From Haloplanus aerogenes (GTDB lineage: Archaea; Halobacteriota; Halobacteria; Halobacteriales; Haloferacaceae): 64,000 nt of DNA. The number at the start of each line of letters is the position of its first letter. Within the stretch, counting starts at the first letter, position 1. The DNA lies in contig NZ_CP034145.1 in the NCBI RefSeq assembly GCF_003856835.1, forward strand, positions 1,674,001 to 1,738,000. Direction: 5' to 3'. A program made the position numbers and the translations under genes. Below are positions 8,874-18,521 of this stretch, one piece after another. The notes under the pieces are model-generated. The model ran no database searches and was not told where the DNA came from. It saw nothing but the letters and a program-made list of their open reading frames with translations.

Positions 8874-9504
8874 CCCACCGCTCGCGGGCGCGAAGCCACC
8901 CGTGGGCGAGTGCCCCGAGACAGACACCGACGACGTAGAGCCCGATCAGCACGAGCGAGAGGGTCGCCCGCTGGCCGCGCCCCGTCGCCGCTCGCCGCCG
9001 GTCGGCGAGGGAGCCACAGCGGTCGACCAGCCCACGGACGAGGCGCGTCGGGACTGCCTCCGGGTGGCGGTCGAGCGTCGCCGCGATGGGGGGACTCGTC
9101 GCGTCGTAGACGCGGAGCAACGTCCGCCCGGTGGGGGAGGGCCGCATCACGTCGGCACGGAACCCTCGGAGCGAGTCGAGCGTCGGCCCCTCGCCGGCGG
9201 TCGCCGTCGTGATGAAACAGTTCGAGTGGTGCTGGGTGATCTTGACGCGGCCGATGTTCTCCTTCCGGTAGCGCGTGGTTTCGGACGCCGGAAACTCGTG
9301 ATCCTCGCAGACGAGATACTCCGTCTCGGTGTGGCGGATAAACACATCGTCGTGGTCGATCTCTTTGCCGCTCTCGGTCACCAGATGGATGTGTTTGTCC
9401 CGTCCGTCGCCGACGCCGATCTCCGAGAGGGGACGGTCCCCGTCGTCGTCGGCGTCCGCTGACTCCGTTCCCGTGTCCGTCTCCGACCCGTCCTCAGTGC
9501 TCAT
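8866..9504 (-). CDS. CFI-box domain protein with C-terminal membrane helix
   Basis: 212 residues from the ATG at 9504. The N-terminal 35 residues are acidic and low-complexity. A small domain with a Cys and several His (YLVCEDHEF ... ITQHHSNC) leads into CFITTATAGEGPTLDSLRGF, which matches the CFI-box C-terminal module (C-F-I-A-T-A-A-x-G, then LR.FRD..L..S..GR.F...Y...SP). Here the motif is CFITTATAG, followed by MRPSPTGRTLLRVYDATSPP. A terminal hydrophobic helix (LSLVLIGLYVVGVCLGALA) should anchor it. The function of CFI-box proteins is not known. It converges on and overlaps the 8304-8873 gene by 8 bp. Confidence 0.65.
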   Translation of the reverse strand: MSTEDGSETDTGTESADADDDGDRPLSEIGVGDGRDKHIHLVTESGKEIDHDDVFIRHTETEYLVCEDHEFPASETTRYRKENIGRVKITQHHSNCFITTATAGEGPTLDSLRGFRADVMRPSPTGRTLLRVYDATSPPIAATLDRHPEAVPTRLVRGLVDRCGSLADRRRAATGRGQRATLSLVLIGLYVVGVCLGALAHGWLRARERWVS

Positions 9505-9597
9505 AGGTAACACACGATCCGGTGGGGTTATGAGCCATTGGTTTCCGCGCCGACCGCCGGCGGATTTTTGTTGTTCGCACACCAACATGGGACGAAT

Positions 9598-9774
9598 GTG
9601 AGCGCATTTAACGTCCTCTTGGGCACCCTCCTCTTCCGGACGATACTCGTCGCCGCTGTCCTGCTGATTCTGAAGTACATCTACGAGGGCGTCTTCATGA
9701 TGGCAGGGATGCTGTTGCTCGCGCTCTCCTTTTTCGCCTATCTCTCCTTCACCGAAGCGCGGCTGATGGATTGA
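9598..9774 (+). CDS. Two-helix small membrane protein
   Basis: A 58-residue protein starting at GTG 9598, with two hydrophobic helices (VLLGTLLFRTILVAAVLLILKYIY and VFMMAGMLLLALSFFAYLSF). The nearby ATG at 9596 is immediately followed by a stop, so the GTG is preferred; a T-rich stretch about 28 nt upstream fits a promoter. Function unknown. Such short membrane proteins are common in haloarchaea. Confidence 0.6.
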   Translation: MSAFNVLLGTLLFRTILVAAVLLILKYIYEGVFMMAGMLLLALSFFAYLSFTEARLMD

Positions 9775-9816
9775 CGCGTCGCGAGTGAAAAGGGGACCCC
9801 CGTTTACGGCGCCACG

Positions 9817-10851
9817 CTACAGGTAGCCGTTCTCGTAGAGCAGTTCGCCGTTCAGGACGCTGGCGCCCGCGGCGCCGCGGACGGTGTTGTGCGCGAGGCA
9901 GTTGAACTTGACACCGCGGCGGGTGGACTGCACGCCGCCGACACAGATCTGCATACCCTGACCCCGCATCCGGTCCATCCGGGGCTGGGGGCGTTCGGGT
10001 TCGTCGAAGACGTGGATGAGCTGGTTGGGGGCGCTCGGCAGGTCGACGCCGGGGAACTCCCGCATCGCCTCCTCCACCTCGTCAACGTCGGGCTCGTCCG
10101 CGAGGTCGACGAAGGCGTTCTCGAGGTGGCCGTCGAGCGTCGGAACGCGGTTACAGGAGGCCGCGACCTCCACGTCGTGCCACGCGATCTCCGCGCCGTC
10201 GAACTCGCCCAGCAGTTTTCGGGATTCGGTCTCCATCTTGTCCTCCTCGCCGCCGATGTGTGGGAGGACGTTGTCGATGATCTCCATCGACGTGACGCCG
10301 GAGTAGCCCGCGCCGGAGACGGCCTGCAGGGTGGAGACGTTGACGCGGTCGAGACCGAATTCGTCGAGGGCCGCGAGCGGCGGGATCATCGTGATCGTCG
10401 AACAGTTCGGGTTCTTCACCAGCGCGCCGTCCCAGCCACGCTCGTCCCGCTGGACCTCGATCAGGTCGAGGTGTTCGGGGTTGATCTCCGGGATGGTGAG
10501 GGGCACGTCCTCCGCGAGGCGGTCGTTCGAGGAGTTCGAGGAGATGACGTAGCCCGCGCGGGCGAAGTCTTCCTCCACGTCCACGGCGACGCTAGAAGGC
10601 AGCGACGAGAAGAGGAGATCGACGTCGTCCGGCACCGCCTCCGGGTCGGTGCGACGGACCGTCATCTCGGCCACGTCGACCGGGATGGGCGAATCGACCC
10701 GCCACTTCGCCGCCTCGCGGTAGGGCTTGCCCGCGCTCTCGTCACTGGCGGTGAGCGCCGCGAGTTCGAACGTGGGGTGGTCGTCGAGAAGCTGGATGAA
10801 TCGCTGTCCAACCGCACCGGTCGCACCGAGAATGCCGACTTGTACTGACAT
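9817..10851 (-). CDS. asd: Aspartate-semialdehyde dehydrogenase
   Basis: Reduces aspartyl phosphate to aspartate semialdehyde with NADPH, the branch point for Thr, Met and Lys synthesis. The 344-residue protein has the N-terminal Rossmann motif GATGAVGQRF, the catalytic cysteine in NPNCSTI near residue 149, SGAGYSGV, and the archaeal/fungal-type C-terminal signature GMQICVGGVQ followed by FNCLAHNTVRGAAGAS. Length and motifs are complete. A TATA-like CCTTATGTG (10872-10880) lies about 26 nt upstream, consistent with a leaderless start at 10851. It stands alone rather than in an amino-acid operon. Confidence 0.95.
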   Translation of the reverse strand: MSVQVGILGATGAVGQRFIQLLDDHPTFELAALTASDESAGKPYREAAKWRVDSPIPVDVAEMTVRRTDPEAVPDDVDLLFSSLPSSVAVDVEEDFARAGYVISSNSSNDRLAEDVPLTIPEINPEHLDLIEVQRDERGWDGALVKNPNCSTITMIPPLAALDEFGLDRVNVSTLQAVSGAGYSGVTSMEIIDNVLPHIGGEEDKMETESRKLLGEFDGAEIAWHDVEVAASCNRVPTLDGHLENAFVDLADEPDVDEVEEAMREFPGVDLPSAPNQLIHVFDEPERPQPRMDRMRGQGMQICVGGVQSTRRGVKFNCLAHNTVRGAAGASVLNGELLYENGYL

Positions 10852-11077
10852 TGGTTACCCGTGTGGGACTCTCACATAAGGCCGTTTGGATTCGGGAACA
10901 GTCCAACCCAACCAATAATTTGACTAACGACGATATAATCCCAATTAGCTACCGATATTTGAACTTTTCTCGCCCACTACGGCATATTCGGTCCCGAACT
11001 GTGAAACACCTGTCTCGAACGTCCGTATCTGTTCTCCGACCGATACACTAACGGGGTAATTGTTCGTACACGGGGAC

Positions 11078-12874
11078 ATGTTCAGGAAGGTTCTCGTCGC
11101 CAACCGGGGCGAGATCGCGGTGCGTGTCATGCGGGCCTGCGAGGAACTGGGCGTTCGGACCGTCGCCATCTACAGCGAGGCCGACAAGCACGCGGGTCAC
11201 GTCCGTTACGCCGACGAAGCGTACAACGTCGGTCCGGCGCGGGCCGCGGATTCCTATCTCGATCAGGACGCCGTGCTGGAGGCGGCCCGCAAGGCCGACG
11301 CGGACGCGATCCATCCCGGCTACGGGTTCATGGCGGAGAACGCCGACTTCGCCGCCCGCGTCGAGGATAGCGAATGCACGTGGATCGGGCCGCCATCCGA
11401 CGCGATGGAGCGGCTGGGCGAGAAGACGAAAGCGCGCAAGGTGATGCAGGGTGCCGACGTGCCGGTCGTGCCGGGGACGACCGATCCCGTCGAGGACCCG
11501 GCGGAGGTCGAGGCGTTCGGCGAGGAGAACGGCTACCCGATCGCCATCAAGGCCGAAGGTGGCGGCGGCGGGCGCGGCATGAAGATCGTCGAGAGTCCCG
11601 ACGAGATCGAAGACCAACTCGCCGCGGCCAAACGCGAGGGCGAGGCGTACTTCGACAACGACTCCGTCTACCTCGAACGATTCCTCGAAGCCCCGCGACA
11701 CATCGAGGTGCAGATTATCGCCGACCACCACGGCAACGTCCGCCACCTCGGCGAGCGCGACTGCTCGCTCCAGCGCCGCCACCAGAAGGTGATCGAGGAG
11801 GGACCGAGTCCGGCGCTCTCCGACGACCTGCGCGAACGCATCGGCGACGCTGCCCGCCGCGGCGTGGGCGAGACCGACTACACCAACGCCGGCACCGTCG
11901 AGTTCCTCGTCGAGGACGGCGAGTTCTACTTCCTCGAAGTCAACACGCGCATCCAGGTCGAACACCCCGTCACCGAGGAGATCACGGGCATCGACATCGT
12001 GAAAGAACAGATCAAGGTGGCCGCGGGCAACGAGATCGGCTTTGCACAGGACGAGGTGGAGATCGAGGGACACGCGATGGAGTTCCGGATCAACGCCGAG
12101 AACGCGGCCCGCGATTTCGCCCCCGCGACCGGCCGCCTCTCGACGTACGATCCGCCCGGCGGGATCGGCGTCCGCGTCGACGACGCGGTGCGACAGGGCG
12201 ACGACATCGGCGGCGACTACGACTCGATGATCGCCAAACTGATCGTCCGCGCGAGCGACCGCGACGAGTGTCTCGCCCGCGCCGAACGCGCCCTCCGCGA
12301 GTTCGACATCGAGGGGTTCCACACCGTCATCCCCTTCCACCGACTGATGGTGACGGACGAGCGGTTCACCGAGGGCACCCACACCACGAACTACCTCGAC
12401 GAGGAACTCGACCACGAGCGCATCGAACGCGCCGTCGAGCGCTGGGGGCCGGAGGAGACGGACGCCGACGACGGGGACGAGGAGGTGACCGAACGCGAGT
12501 TCACCGTCGAGGTCAACGGCAAGCGCTTCGAGGTGAATCTGGAAGAACGCGGCGCCCCCGCTATCCCGACCGGCGGCACGAAGTCGAGCGGCGGGGGCGG
12601 TATGCAACGCCCCGATGCCGCCACGAACGACGACGGCGGCGGGACGGTCGCCGCCGGCGACGGCGAGCGGATCAAGGCCGAGATGCAGGGGACCATCCTC
12701 TCGGTCGACGTGGAACCCGGCGACGAGGTGGCGCCCGGCGACGTGGTCCTCGTCCTCGAAGCCATGAAGATGGAGAACGACATCGTCGCCGAGAGCGGCG
12801 GGACGGTCAGCGAGGTGCTCGTGAGCGAGGGCGAGAGCGTCGACATGGGTGACCCGCTGATCGTGCTGGAATGA
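11078..12874 (+). CDS. pccA: Acetyl-/propionyl-CoA carboxylase alpha subunit (biotin carboxylase + BCCP)
   Basis: ATP-dependent carboxylation of biotin, then transfer to acetyl- or propionyl-CoA with a separate beta subunit not seen here. 598 residues: biotin carboxylase N-terminal domain starting [18 protein letters not shown]-grasp domain with [10 protein letters not shown] near residue 165; [15 protein letters not shown]; biotin carboxylase C-terminal domain; a Gly-rich linker; and a biotinyl domain with EAMKMEN near 562, whose Lys is the biotinylation site. The size matches haloarchaeal PccA/AccC fusions. The ATG at 11078 is preferred over the in-frame ATG at 11060 because homologues begin M-F-x-K-V. 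The biotin-protein ligase gene overlaps its 3' end. Confidence 0.93.
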   Translation: MFRKVLVANRGEIAVRVMRACEELGVRTVAIYSEADKHAGHVRYADEAYNVGPARAADSYLDQDAVLEAARKADADAIHPGYGFMAENADFAARVEDSECTWIGPPSDAMERLGEKTKARKVMQGADVPVVPGTTDPVEDPAEVEAFGEENGYPIAIKAEGGGGGRGMKIVESPDEIEDQLAAAKREGEAYFDNDSVYLERFLEAPRHIEVQIIADHHGNVRHLGERDCSLQRRHQKVIEEGPSPALSDDLRERIGDAARRGVGETDYTNAGTVEFLVEDGEFYFLEVNTRIQVEHPVTEEITGIDIVKEQIKVAAGNEIGFAQDEVEIEGHAMEFRINAENAARDFAPATGRLSTYDPPGGIGVRVDDAVRQGDDIGGDYDSMIAKLIVRASDRDECLARAERALREFDIEGFHTVIPFHRLMVTDERFTEGTHTTNYLDEELDHERIERAVERWGPEETDADDGDEEVTEREFTVEVNGKRFEVNLEERGAPAIPTGGTKSSGGGGMQRPDAATNDDGGGTVAAGDGERIKAEMQGTILSVDVEPGDEVAPGDVVLVLEAMKMENDIVAESGGTVSEVLVSEGESVDMGDPLIVLE

Positions 12875-13803
12875 GCGACACGCGCCGCTCGCTCCTCCGG
12901 ACGCTCGCGGACGCCGACGGACCGGTGTCCGGACCGACGCTCGCCGACGAACTCGGGGTCTCGCGCGCGGCCGTCTGGAAACACGTCGAGGCGCTCCGCG
13001 ACGAGGGATTCGTCGTCGAGAGCGACGCCGACGGCTACACCGTCCGTTCCGTCCCCGACTACGGCGGCGACGCCATCGCGTTCGGCCTCGACGCTCCCTA
13101 CGCCGTCGAGTACCACGACAGCCTCCCGAGCACGAACGATCGGGCGCGGGAACTGGCGGTCGCGGGCGAGGCGGAGGTCCTCGTCGTCGCCGGCGAGCAG
13201 ACGGGTGGCCGCGGCCGTCTCGACCGGCCGTGGTCGTCGCCGCCCGGCGGCGTCTACGCCAGTCTCTTGTGTCGCCCGGACCGTCCCCCGGCCCACGCGC
13301 CCGTCTTCACGCTCGCGGCCGCCGTCGCCGTCACGCGCGCCTGCCGCGAGGCGGGCGTCGAGGCCGTCATCAAGTGGCCCAACGACGTGCTCGTGGCGGG
13401 GTCGGAGGGGAAACTCGCGGGCATCCTGACCGAGATGGAGGGGGAGGCCGACCGTATCTCGTGGCTGATCGTCGGCGTCGGTGCGAACGTCGACGTGAGC
13501 GCGGCCGACCTGCCCGAGAAAGGGGCGAGTATCCGGACGGCAGGCGGCGACGCCGACCGTCGTCGCTTCTGCCAGCGGGTCGTCGAAGCGTTTCACGACC
13601 TCCGGGCCGACCCCGACTCGATTCTGCCGGCGTGGCGCGACTACGCCGTCACCCTCGGTCGCGAGGTGCGGGTCGACACGCCCGGCGGCGTCGTCGAGGG
13701 CGAGGCGGTCGACGTGACGTTCCCCGGCGCCCTCGTCGTCCGGACGGCCGACGGCGAACGGACCGTCCACGCCGGCGACTGCGAGCACCTCCGGCCGGCG
13801 TGA
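12871..13803 (+). CDS. birA: Biotin-protein ligase with N-terminal HTH (BirA type)
   Basis: Activates biotin to biotinyl-AMP and attaches it to the carboxylase biotinyl domain. The 310-residue protein has a winged HTH at residues 1-65 ([20 protein letters not shown]), the ligase domain with [10 protein letters not shown] near 113, KWPNDV near 167 and KLAGILTE, and a C-terminal SH3-like cap. Its ATG overlaps the carboxylase stop as ATGA, so enzyme and substrate are co-produced. The HTH suggests it may also repress biotin-related genes, as in bacteria; that is inference. The central biotin-binding motif has RLDRPW where bacterial enzymes usually have RxGRxW. Confidence 0.93.
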   Translation: MSDTRRSLLRTLADADGPVSGPTLADELGVSRAAVWKHVEALRDEGFVVESDADGYTVRSVPDYGGDAIAFGLDAPYAVEYHDSLPSTNDRARELAVAGEAEVLVVAGEQTGGRGRLDRPWSSPPGGVYASLLCRPDRPPAHAPVFTLAAAVAVTRACREAGVEAVIKWPNDVLVAGSEGKLAGILTEMEGEADRISWLIVGVGANVDVSAADLPEKGASIRTAGGDADRRRFCQRVVEAFHDLRADPDSILPAWRDYAVTLGREVRVDTPGGVVEGEAVDVTFPGALVVRTADGERTVHAGDCEHLRPA

Positions 13804-13804
13804 C

Positions 13805-14254
13805 TCACTCGCTGCCGACCGGGACCGTCGTCACCGGTATCGACGACGCCCGGATGACCGACTCGGCGACGCTCCCGAGCAACAGGCGGTCGATCCCGCC
13901 GCGGCCGTGGGTGCCCATCACGACGAGGTCACAGTCCACTTCCTCGGCGTAGCGAACGATCTCTCGGCTCGGCTTGCCTTCCACCACCGCCGTCTCCACG
14001 CTGACGGTCGAATCCACCGTCTCGGCGATATCGCGGACGCGCGCGACGGCCTTCTCGGCGTCTTCCCGGAGCAAGCGGTCGACGCTCTCCCACGACGACT
14101 CCATCGCCAGCCCCGCGTACGCGTCCGTACTCAGGACGTAGATTCCGTGGACTTCGGCGTCGTTGATCGCGGCCACCTCGATAGCGTGCTCGATCGCCTG
14201 CTCCACGCCGTCGGAACCGTCGGTCGGAACGAGAATCCGTTCGTACGCGCCCAT
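13805..14254 (-). CDS. Universal stress protein (UspA family)
   Basis: A single Usp domain of 149 residues starting MGAYERILVPTDGSDG. The ATP-binding signature G-x2-G-x9-GS is present as GTHGRGGIDRLLLGS near residue 113, so it is probably an ATP-binding Usp that dimerises. It converges on birA with a 1-bp gap, so it has its own promoter. The start at 14254 was chosen because an upstream in-frame M adds residues not typical of the family. Confidence 0.9.
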   Translation of the reverse strand: MGAYERILVPTDGSDGVEQAIEHAIEVAAINDAEVHGIYVLSTDAYAGLAMESSWESVDRLLREDAEKAVARVRDIAETVDSTVSVETAVVEGKPSREIVRYAEEVDCDLVVMGTHGRGGIDRLLLGSVAESVIRASSIPVTTVPVGSE

Positions 14255-14295
14255 GTGTAATGGTAGCACACTCCATCACATAACTCTTCACACGC

Positions 14296-15309
14296 TCACA
14301 GCACGACGCGGTCCACGTCGTCGACGCCTGCCCGGCGGACCACCGCGCGAACCGGATCACGGACGCCGGCGAGGTTGTCGGAGTCGCCGTCGAGGACGAG
14401 GAGTTTCGCCGCGCGGCCGGGTTCGATCAGGCCGCAGTTCAGGCCGACGAGTTCGGCGCCGTTGACCGTCGCCATCCGCAGTACGTCGACGGCGCCGACG
14501 CCACCGACTTTCGCCGCGAACTCCATCTCGCGGAACATCGACGGGCTGTTGAGCATGACGTTGTCGGTACCCAGTGCCACCGTGGTCCGGTCGAGCAGCT
14601 CGGCCATCGGTGGCACCCCGACGCCGGTGACGAGGTTCGACCGCGGGCAGACGACGACCGGTACCCCGCCGCGCTCGATCCGCTCCAGATGCGCGGGTTC
14701 GGGGTGGACGACGTGGACGAGGAAGGTGGGATCGAGGTCGAGCGCGGGGGTGAGATCCTCGGCATCCCGTTCGCCGGCGTGGATGCCGAACGGCTTGCCC
14801 GCCTCGCGGGTCGCGGCGCGCTCGGCCGTGAAGTCGGCGTCGCGGGCACCGCTGGCGCCGAAGCCGTCGCCCGCCTCCATCGCCGCCGTCGTCTCGCGGC
14901 CGAGGACCGTCGCCTCGATGTCTAGCCCCTGCAGTGCCTCACGGATCGCTTCGACGCCCTCGACGCCACCCTCGCGGAACTCGACGGTCGCTGCGGTGCC
15001 CGACCGCTCCATGAATCGGAGCGACCGCCGCATAGCTGCGACTTTCTCCGCGGTCGAGGCGTCGCGAAGCAGGCGGTGTTTGAGGCCGTCCGGCGGCGCG
15101 ACGAGTTCGTCGAGCGAGAGGTCCCGGCCGGCCTCCTTGGCGATGGAGTCGCCGATGTGGGTGTGGGCGTTGACGAAGGCGGGGCAGACGATGGCGTCGG
15201 CGTCCGTGGTCGTCTCCTCGACGGCGACGATTTTGCCGTCCTCGACGACGACGCGTCCCTCGATCGGTTCGAACGCCCGGCCCCGCAGAACGGTTCCTTC
15301 GACCTCCAT
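14296..15309 (-). CDS. Metal-dependent amidohydrolase (cytosine/adenosine deaminase-like)
   Basis: 337 residues with the amidohydrolase layout: short beta-sandwich N-terminus, first metal motif AFVNAHTHIGDS near residue 48, FGIHAGERD, HVVHPEPAH, VCPRSNLVTGVGVPP and the final metal Asp in ALGTDNVMLNSP, then GLIEPGRAAKLLVLD. The HxH, His, His, Asp set is complete. It resembles the SsnA/MtaD/adenosine-deaminase branch that deaminates or dechlorinates ring substrates; the natural substrate is not evident. It lies 30 bp downstream of the HD-hydrolase gene on the same strand, which suggests cotranscription. Confidence 0.8.
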   Translation of the reverse strand: MEVEGTVLRGRAFEPIEGRVVVEDGKIVAVEETTTDADAIVCPAFVNAHTHIGDSIAKEAGRDLSLDELVAPPDGLKHRLLRDASTAEKVAAMRRSLRFMERSGTAATVEFREGGVEGVEAIREALQGLDIEATVLGRETTAAMEAGDGFGASGARDADFTAERAATREAGKPFGIHAGERDAEDLTPALDLDPTFLVHVVHPEPAHLERIERGGVPVVVCPRSNLVTGVGVPPMAELLDRTTVALGTDNVMLNSPSMFREMEFAAKVGGVGAVDVLRMATVNGAELVGLNCGLIEPGRAAKLLVLDGDSDNLAGVRDPVRAVVRRAGVDDVDRVVL

Positions 15310-15339
15310 ACTGGATGAGGGAGGGCGCAATCCTTCAAC

Positions 15340-16563
15340 TTACCCGAACTCGTCGAGCGTCGTGTCGAGGCCACCGCGAACCTCGGTGATCGGCGCGCCG
15401 TCCACGTCGAGTCCGAGTGCCCGGACGGCCGCTCGGCCGACGCGGTCGACGGCGCCAGCGGGGGCGTAGACGCCGAGGCGCCACTGGTTGCGGCCGGCGA
15501 CCCGGAGCGCGCTCACGAGCGGCGACTGCCGATCCAGACGTCTGATCTCGCCGTTGACGACCACCCGCGACGACGACTCGCGGATCTCCGGCGGCGGCGG
15601 CACGTCGACGACGACCGAATCGGGGTCGAGGTCGGCGGCCGCCGCCACCTCGCGTTCGAGTTCGCGAATTCGCTCGTGGTCGGCCTCCAGCAAGTCCTCG
15701 GGCACGTCGGGGAGTTCCGCCCACACCGCCCGCTTGAACAGGTCACGCGTCGACAGACGGTCGGCGAAGTCGGCGGTCGCGTCGGTACGCCGGAGCGTCG
15801 CTAGCAGGTCGGCGTCGTCCCACCGGCGCACCGTCTCGGCGTCGTATCCAGCCTCGCGGATCAGCCGCTCCGTCGCTCGCCGGAGCATCGCCTTCCCGAT
15901 GCGTGCGACGTGATGCCGGTAGACGGTCGGGTTCATCAGCGCCCGCGCGAGCAGGAGGCTCTCCGCGGTCTGAACGTTCCCCTCCGCGAGGACGAGTTCG
16001 CCGTCGACGAACGTCAGCTCTCGGACCAGTCGCCCGTGGTCGATAGTGCCGTACGGGACGCCGGTGTGGTGGGCGTCGCGGACGAGGTAGTCCATCCGGT
16101 CCACGTCGAGTTCGCCGGAGACGAGTTGGCCGTAGCGCCCCTCGCCGGCGACGAGGCCCGCGACGGTGTCGGGGTCGAGGTCGTGTTCCCGGAGGACTGC
16201 CCCCACACGTCCGTCGGCGAGGAGGTCGGCCACGTCGTCGTGATACTTCCCCGTGTGCCGGTAGAGGAGTTCCTCGACGTTGTGGCTGAACGGGGGGTGG
16301 CCCACGTCGTGTAGGAGGGCGGCGGCGCGGATACGTTCGGCCGTCCGCCCGGCCACGCCGAGATGATCGAGCGTCTCGCTCGCGAGGTGGTAGACGCCGA
16401 GGCTGTGCTCGAAGCGGGTGTGGTTGGCCGACGGGTACACCAGCGAGACGGTGCCGAGCTGGCGGATGCGGCGGAGCCGTTGCATCGCCGGCGTGTCCAG
16501 CAAGTCCTCGGCGACGCCCGTCACCTCGATGTGGTCGTGGACGCTGTCCTTGATCGTCGCCAT
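15340..16563 (-). CDS. HD-domain phosphohydrolase (dNTPase-like)
   Basis: 407 residues from the ATG at 16563. The N-terminus KDSVHDHIEVTGVAEDLLDTPAMQRLRRIRQLG, then HTRFEHSLGVYHLA (near 50) and LLHDVGHPPFSH (near 86), are the H...HD...D signature of SAMHD1/dGTPase-like enzymes, so hydrolysis of nucleotides or a related phosphoester is likely. A C-terminal segment of about 130 residues covers the cap region common to archaeal members. An open frame continues upstream to 17136, but it overlaps the divergent DJ-1 gene and lacks family similarity, so the internal ATG is preferred. Confidence 0.85.
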   Translation of the reverse strand: MATIKDSVHDHIEVTGVAEDLLDTPAMQRLRRIRQLGTVSLVYPSANHTRFEHSLGVYHLASETLDHLGVAGRTAERIRAAALLHDVGHPPFSHNVEELLYRHTGKYHDDVADLLADGRVGAVLREHDLDPDTVAGLVAGEGRYGQLVSGELDVDRMDYLVRDAHHTGVPYGTIDHGRLVRELTFVDGELVLAEGNVQTAESLLLARALMNPTVYRHHVARIGKAMLRRATERLIREAGYDAETVRRWDDADLLATLRRTDATADFADRLSTRDLFKRAVWAELPDVPEDLLEADHERIRELEREVAAAADLDPDSVVVDVPPPPEIRESSSRVVVNGEIRRLDRQSPLVSALRVAGRNQWRLGVYAPAGAVDRVGRAAVRALGLDVDGAPITEVRGGLDTTLDEFG

Positions 16564-16617
16564 GGTGACACCTTCGCTGGCATGGGGTATATACTCGGGG
16601 CTCGCTTCCACTCCGCT

Positions 16618-17226
16618 ATGCCGACGACTATCGACATCCTCGTCTACGACGGCTTCGACGAACTGGACGCAGTCGGTCCCTTCGAGGCGTTCGAGATGGC
16701 GGCCGACGCGGGCGCCTCCCTCGACACGTCGCTCGTGACGCTCTCGGCGCAGGAGCGCGTGACCGCCGCCCACGGCCTCCGGATCGACCCGGACGGCACG
16801 CTGTCGGTCGACGACCCGCCGGACGTGGTCGTCGTCCCCGGCGGTGGGTGGAACGACCGCCGGCCCGAGGGGGCGTGGGCGGAGGCCGAGAAAGGAGCGA
16901 TTCCCGACGCCCTCGCCCGCCTCCACGACGCGGGGACGACGCTCGCGGCGGTGTGTACGGGCGGGATGCTCCTCTCGCGCGCTGGCGTGCTTTCCGGTCG
17001 GCCTGCGGTCACCCACGGCGGCGCGCTCGACGACCTGCGCGCCACCGACGCCGACGTGGTCGACGCGCGCGTCGTCGACGACGGCGACGTACTGACCGCT
17101 GGCGGCATCACGTCGGGGCTGGACCTCGCGCTCCACCTGATCGAGCGGCTCGCCGACGCCGAGACGGCCGAGTCGGTGGCGACGGATCTAGAGTACACCC
17201 CACAACGCGATCGGTGGGTGTCGTAG
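16618..17226 (+). CDS. DJ-1/PfpI family protein
   Basis: A 202-residue class I glutamine-amidotransferase-like domain. IDILVYDGFDELDAVGPFEAF is the typical N-terminus; VVPGGG and the nucleophile elbow AAVCTGGMLLSRAGVL (Cys near 113) and VTHGG follow. The layout is closest to the isonitrile-hydratase/ThiJ branch and to the sensory domain of AraC-type GlxA regulators, here without a DNA-binding domain. Divergent from the HD hydrolase and convergent with the MFS gene. Substrate unknown. Confidence 0.85.
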   Translation: MPTTIDILVYDGFDELDAVGPFEAFEMAADAGASLDTSLVTLSAQERVTAAHGLRIDPDGTLSVDDPPDVVVVPGGGWNDRRPEGAWAEAEKGAIPDALARLHDAGTTLAAVCTGGMLLSRAGVLSGRPAVTHGGALDDLRATDADVVDARVVDDGDVLTAGGITSGLDLALHLIERLADAETAESVATDLEYTPQRDRWVS

Positions 17227-17227
17227 G

Positions 17228-18409
17228 TCACCGCGTCAGCAACGCCAGTCGGCCCAGCAACAGCGCCGCGACGCCGACACCCGCCGCGAGCGCCAGCCAC
17301 CCGGTCGTGTAGCCCGCGGTGTCGACGAGGTAGCCGAACGTCGGCGGCGCGATGAGGCCGCCGGCGTTGATGGTGAGTTGCCCGCCGGCGGTCGCTTCGC
17401 CCACGCGATCCGAGGGTACCAGCGCCGTCATGCAGGCGTAGTAGGTGGCGGGAATCCCGAAGACGAACAGGCCGAGGACGGCGAAGCCGACGGCGGCGAC
17501 GAGCGGCGTGTCGACGGCAGTGACGGCCACGAGACAGGCGACGCCGAGCGCCGACTGCCCGACGAGGACGAGCGCGCTCGCCCGCGCGTCGTCGAGCGGC
17601 AGGCGGTCGACGAGGGCGCCGCCGCCGATACGGCCGGCGCTCCCCGTGAGTTGCACGAGCGCGAGGACGGTCCCCGCGACGCCGGCCGCCGCGCCGACGG
17701 ATTCGGTGAGATAGAGGACGACGTAGGCCGTCGTGGTCAGGATGGCGGCGCCGTAGAAGAAGCCGGCGGCGACGAGCAGTCGGTAGTCGGGACGGGCGAG
17801 CAGTCCCCGCACGTCGGGCAGGCCCATCGAGCCGGTGCCGCCGTCGCCGCGGTACCAGTAGCCGAAAGCGAGGGCGACGCCGACGCCGACGGCAGTGGCG
17901 ACGAAAAATCCCCCGCGCCACCCGACGCGCGTGGCGGCCATCCACGTGACGAGGATGGCGCCCAGCCCACTCCCGACGGTCACGCCGACCTGTTTGATGC
18001 TCATGGTGAGGTTGCGCCGGCCGGGCGGCGCGACGGCGAGGACGGCCCGGTTGGTGGCAGGCATAGCCGTCGCGTACGCGCCTCCGAGCACGAGGAGGGC
18101 GAGGAGGAGCAAGGGATAGGAGGGCGCGATAGCGACGCCGGCGGCGCCGACGGCGAGACCGAGGAGACCGCCGACCATCACCCGTCGCTCGCCGTAGCCG
18201 TCGACGGCCGCCCCCATCACGAACAGCAGGAGCGTATAGCCGAGCATCGTGACGGTGATGGTGACGCCGACGAGGGTGCGCGAGAGGCCGAAATCCGAGC
18301 GGAGAAACGCCGTCGCGGCGAAGATGGCGTAGAAACAGAGGCTGGCGACGGTCTGCCAGCCAGCGACCAGTCCCACGCCGTGCCAGCCACGCATCGCCCG
18401 ACCGTCCAC
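17228..18409 (-). CDS. MFS transporter (12 TM)
   Basis: 393 residues, nearly all hydrophobic helices, with the MFS loop 2-3 type motif GAAVDGYGERRVMVGG and a central loop near residue 195. It resembles MFS carriers of the oxalate/formate or CynX type with no identifiable substrate. I chose the GTG at 18409: a GATAGATA element lies 25 nt upstream, fitting a leaderless start. The ATG at 18396 is an alternative. Confidence 0.82.
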   Translation of the reverse strand: MDGRAMRGWHGVGLVAGWQTVASLCFYAIFAATAFLRSDFGLSRTLVGVTITVTMLGYTLLLFVMGAAVDGYGERRVMVGGLLGLAVGAAGVAIAPSYPLLLLALLVLGGAYATAMPATNRAVLAVAPPGRRNLTMSIKQVGVTVGSGLGAILVTWMAATRVGWRGGFFVATAVGVGVALAFGYWYRGDGGTGSMGLPDVRGLLARPDYRLLVAAGFFYGAAILTTTAYVVLYLTESVGAAAGVAGTVLALVQLTGSAGRIGGGALVDRLPLDDARASALVLVGQSALGVACLVAVTAVDTPLVAAVGFAVLGLFVFGIPATYYACMTALVPSDRVGEATAGGQLTINAGGLIAPPTFGYLVDTAGYTTGWLALAAGVGVAALLLGRLALLTR

Positions 18410-18509
18410 GACCCCGACGTAAGTCCCTATCTATCCGCTCGCAGCCCTGTGGGACGTGTTACCGTACGTTTCCTCAAAGCTTAACAGCGTGCCGATACAT
18501 CATCTGTGT

Positions 18510-18515
18510 GGAGGT
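18510..18515 (+). promoter_or_regulatory. Strong Shine-Dalgarno before superoxide dismutase
   Basis: GGAGGT ends 6 nt before the ATG at 18522. Most genes in this window look leaderless, so this consensus SD is noteworthy and fixes the start of sod. Confidence 0.7.
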
Positions 18516-18521
18516 TACACC

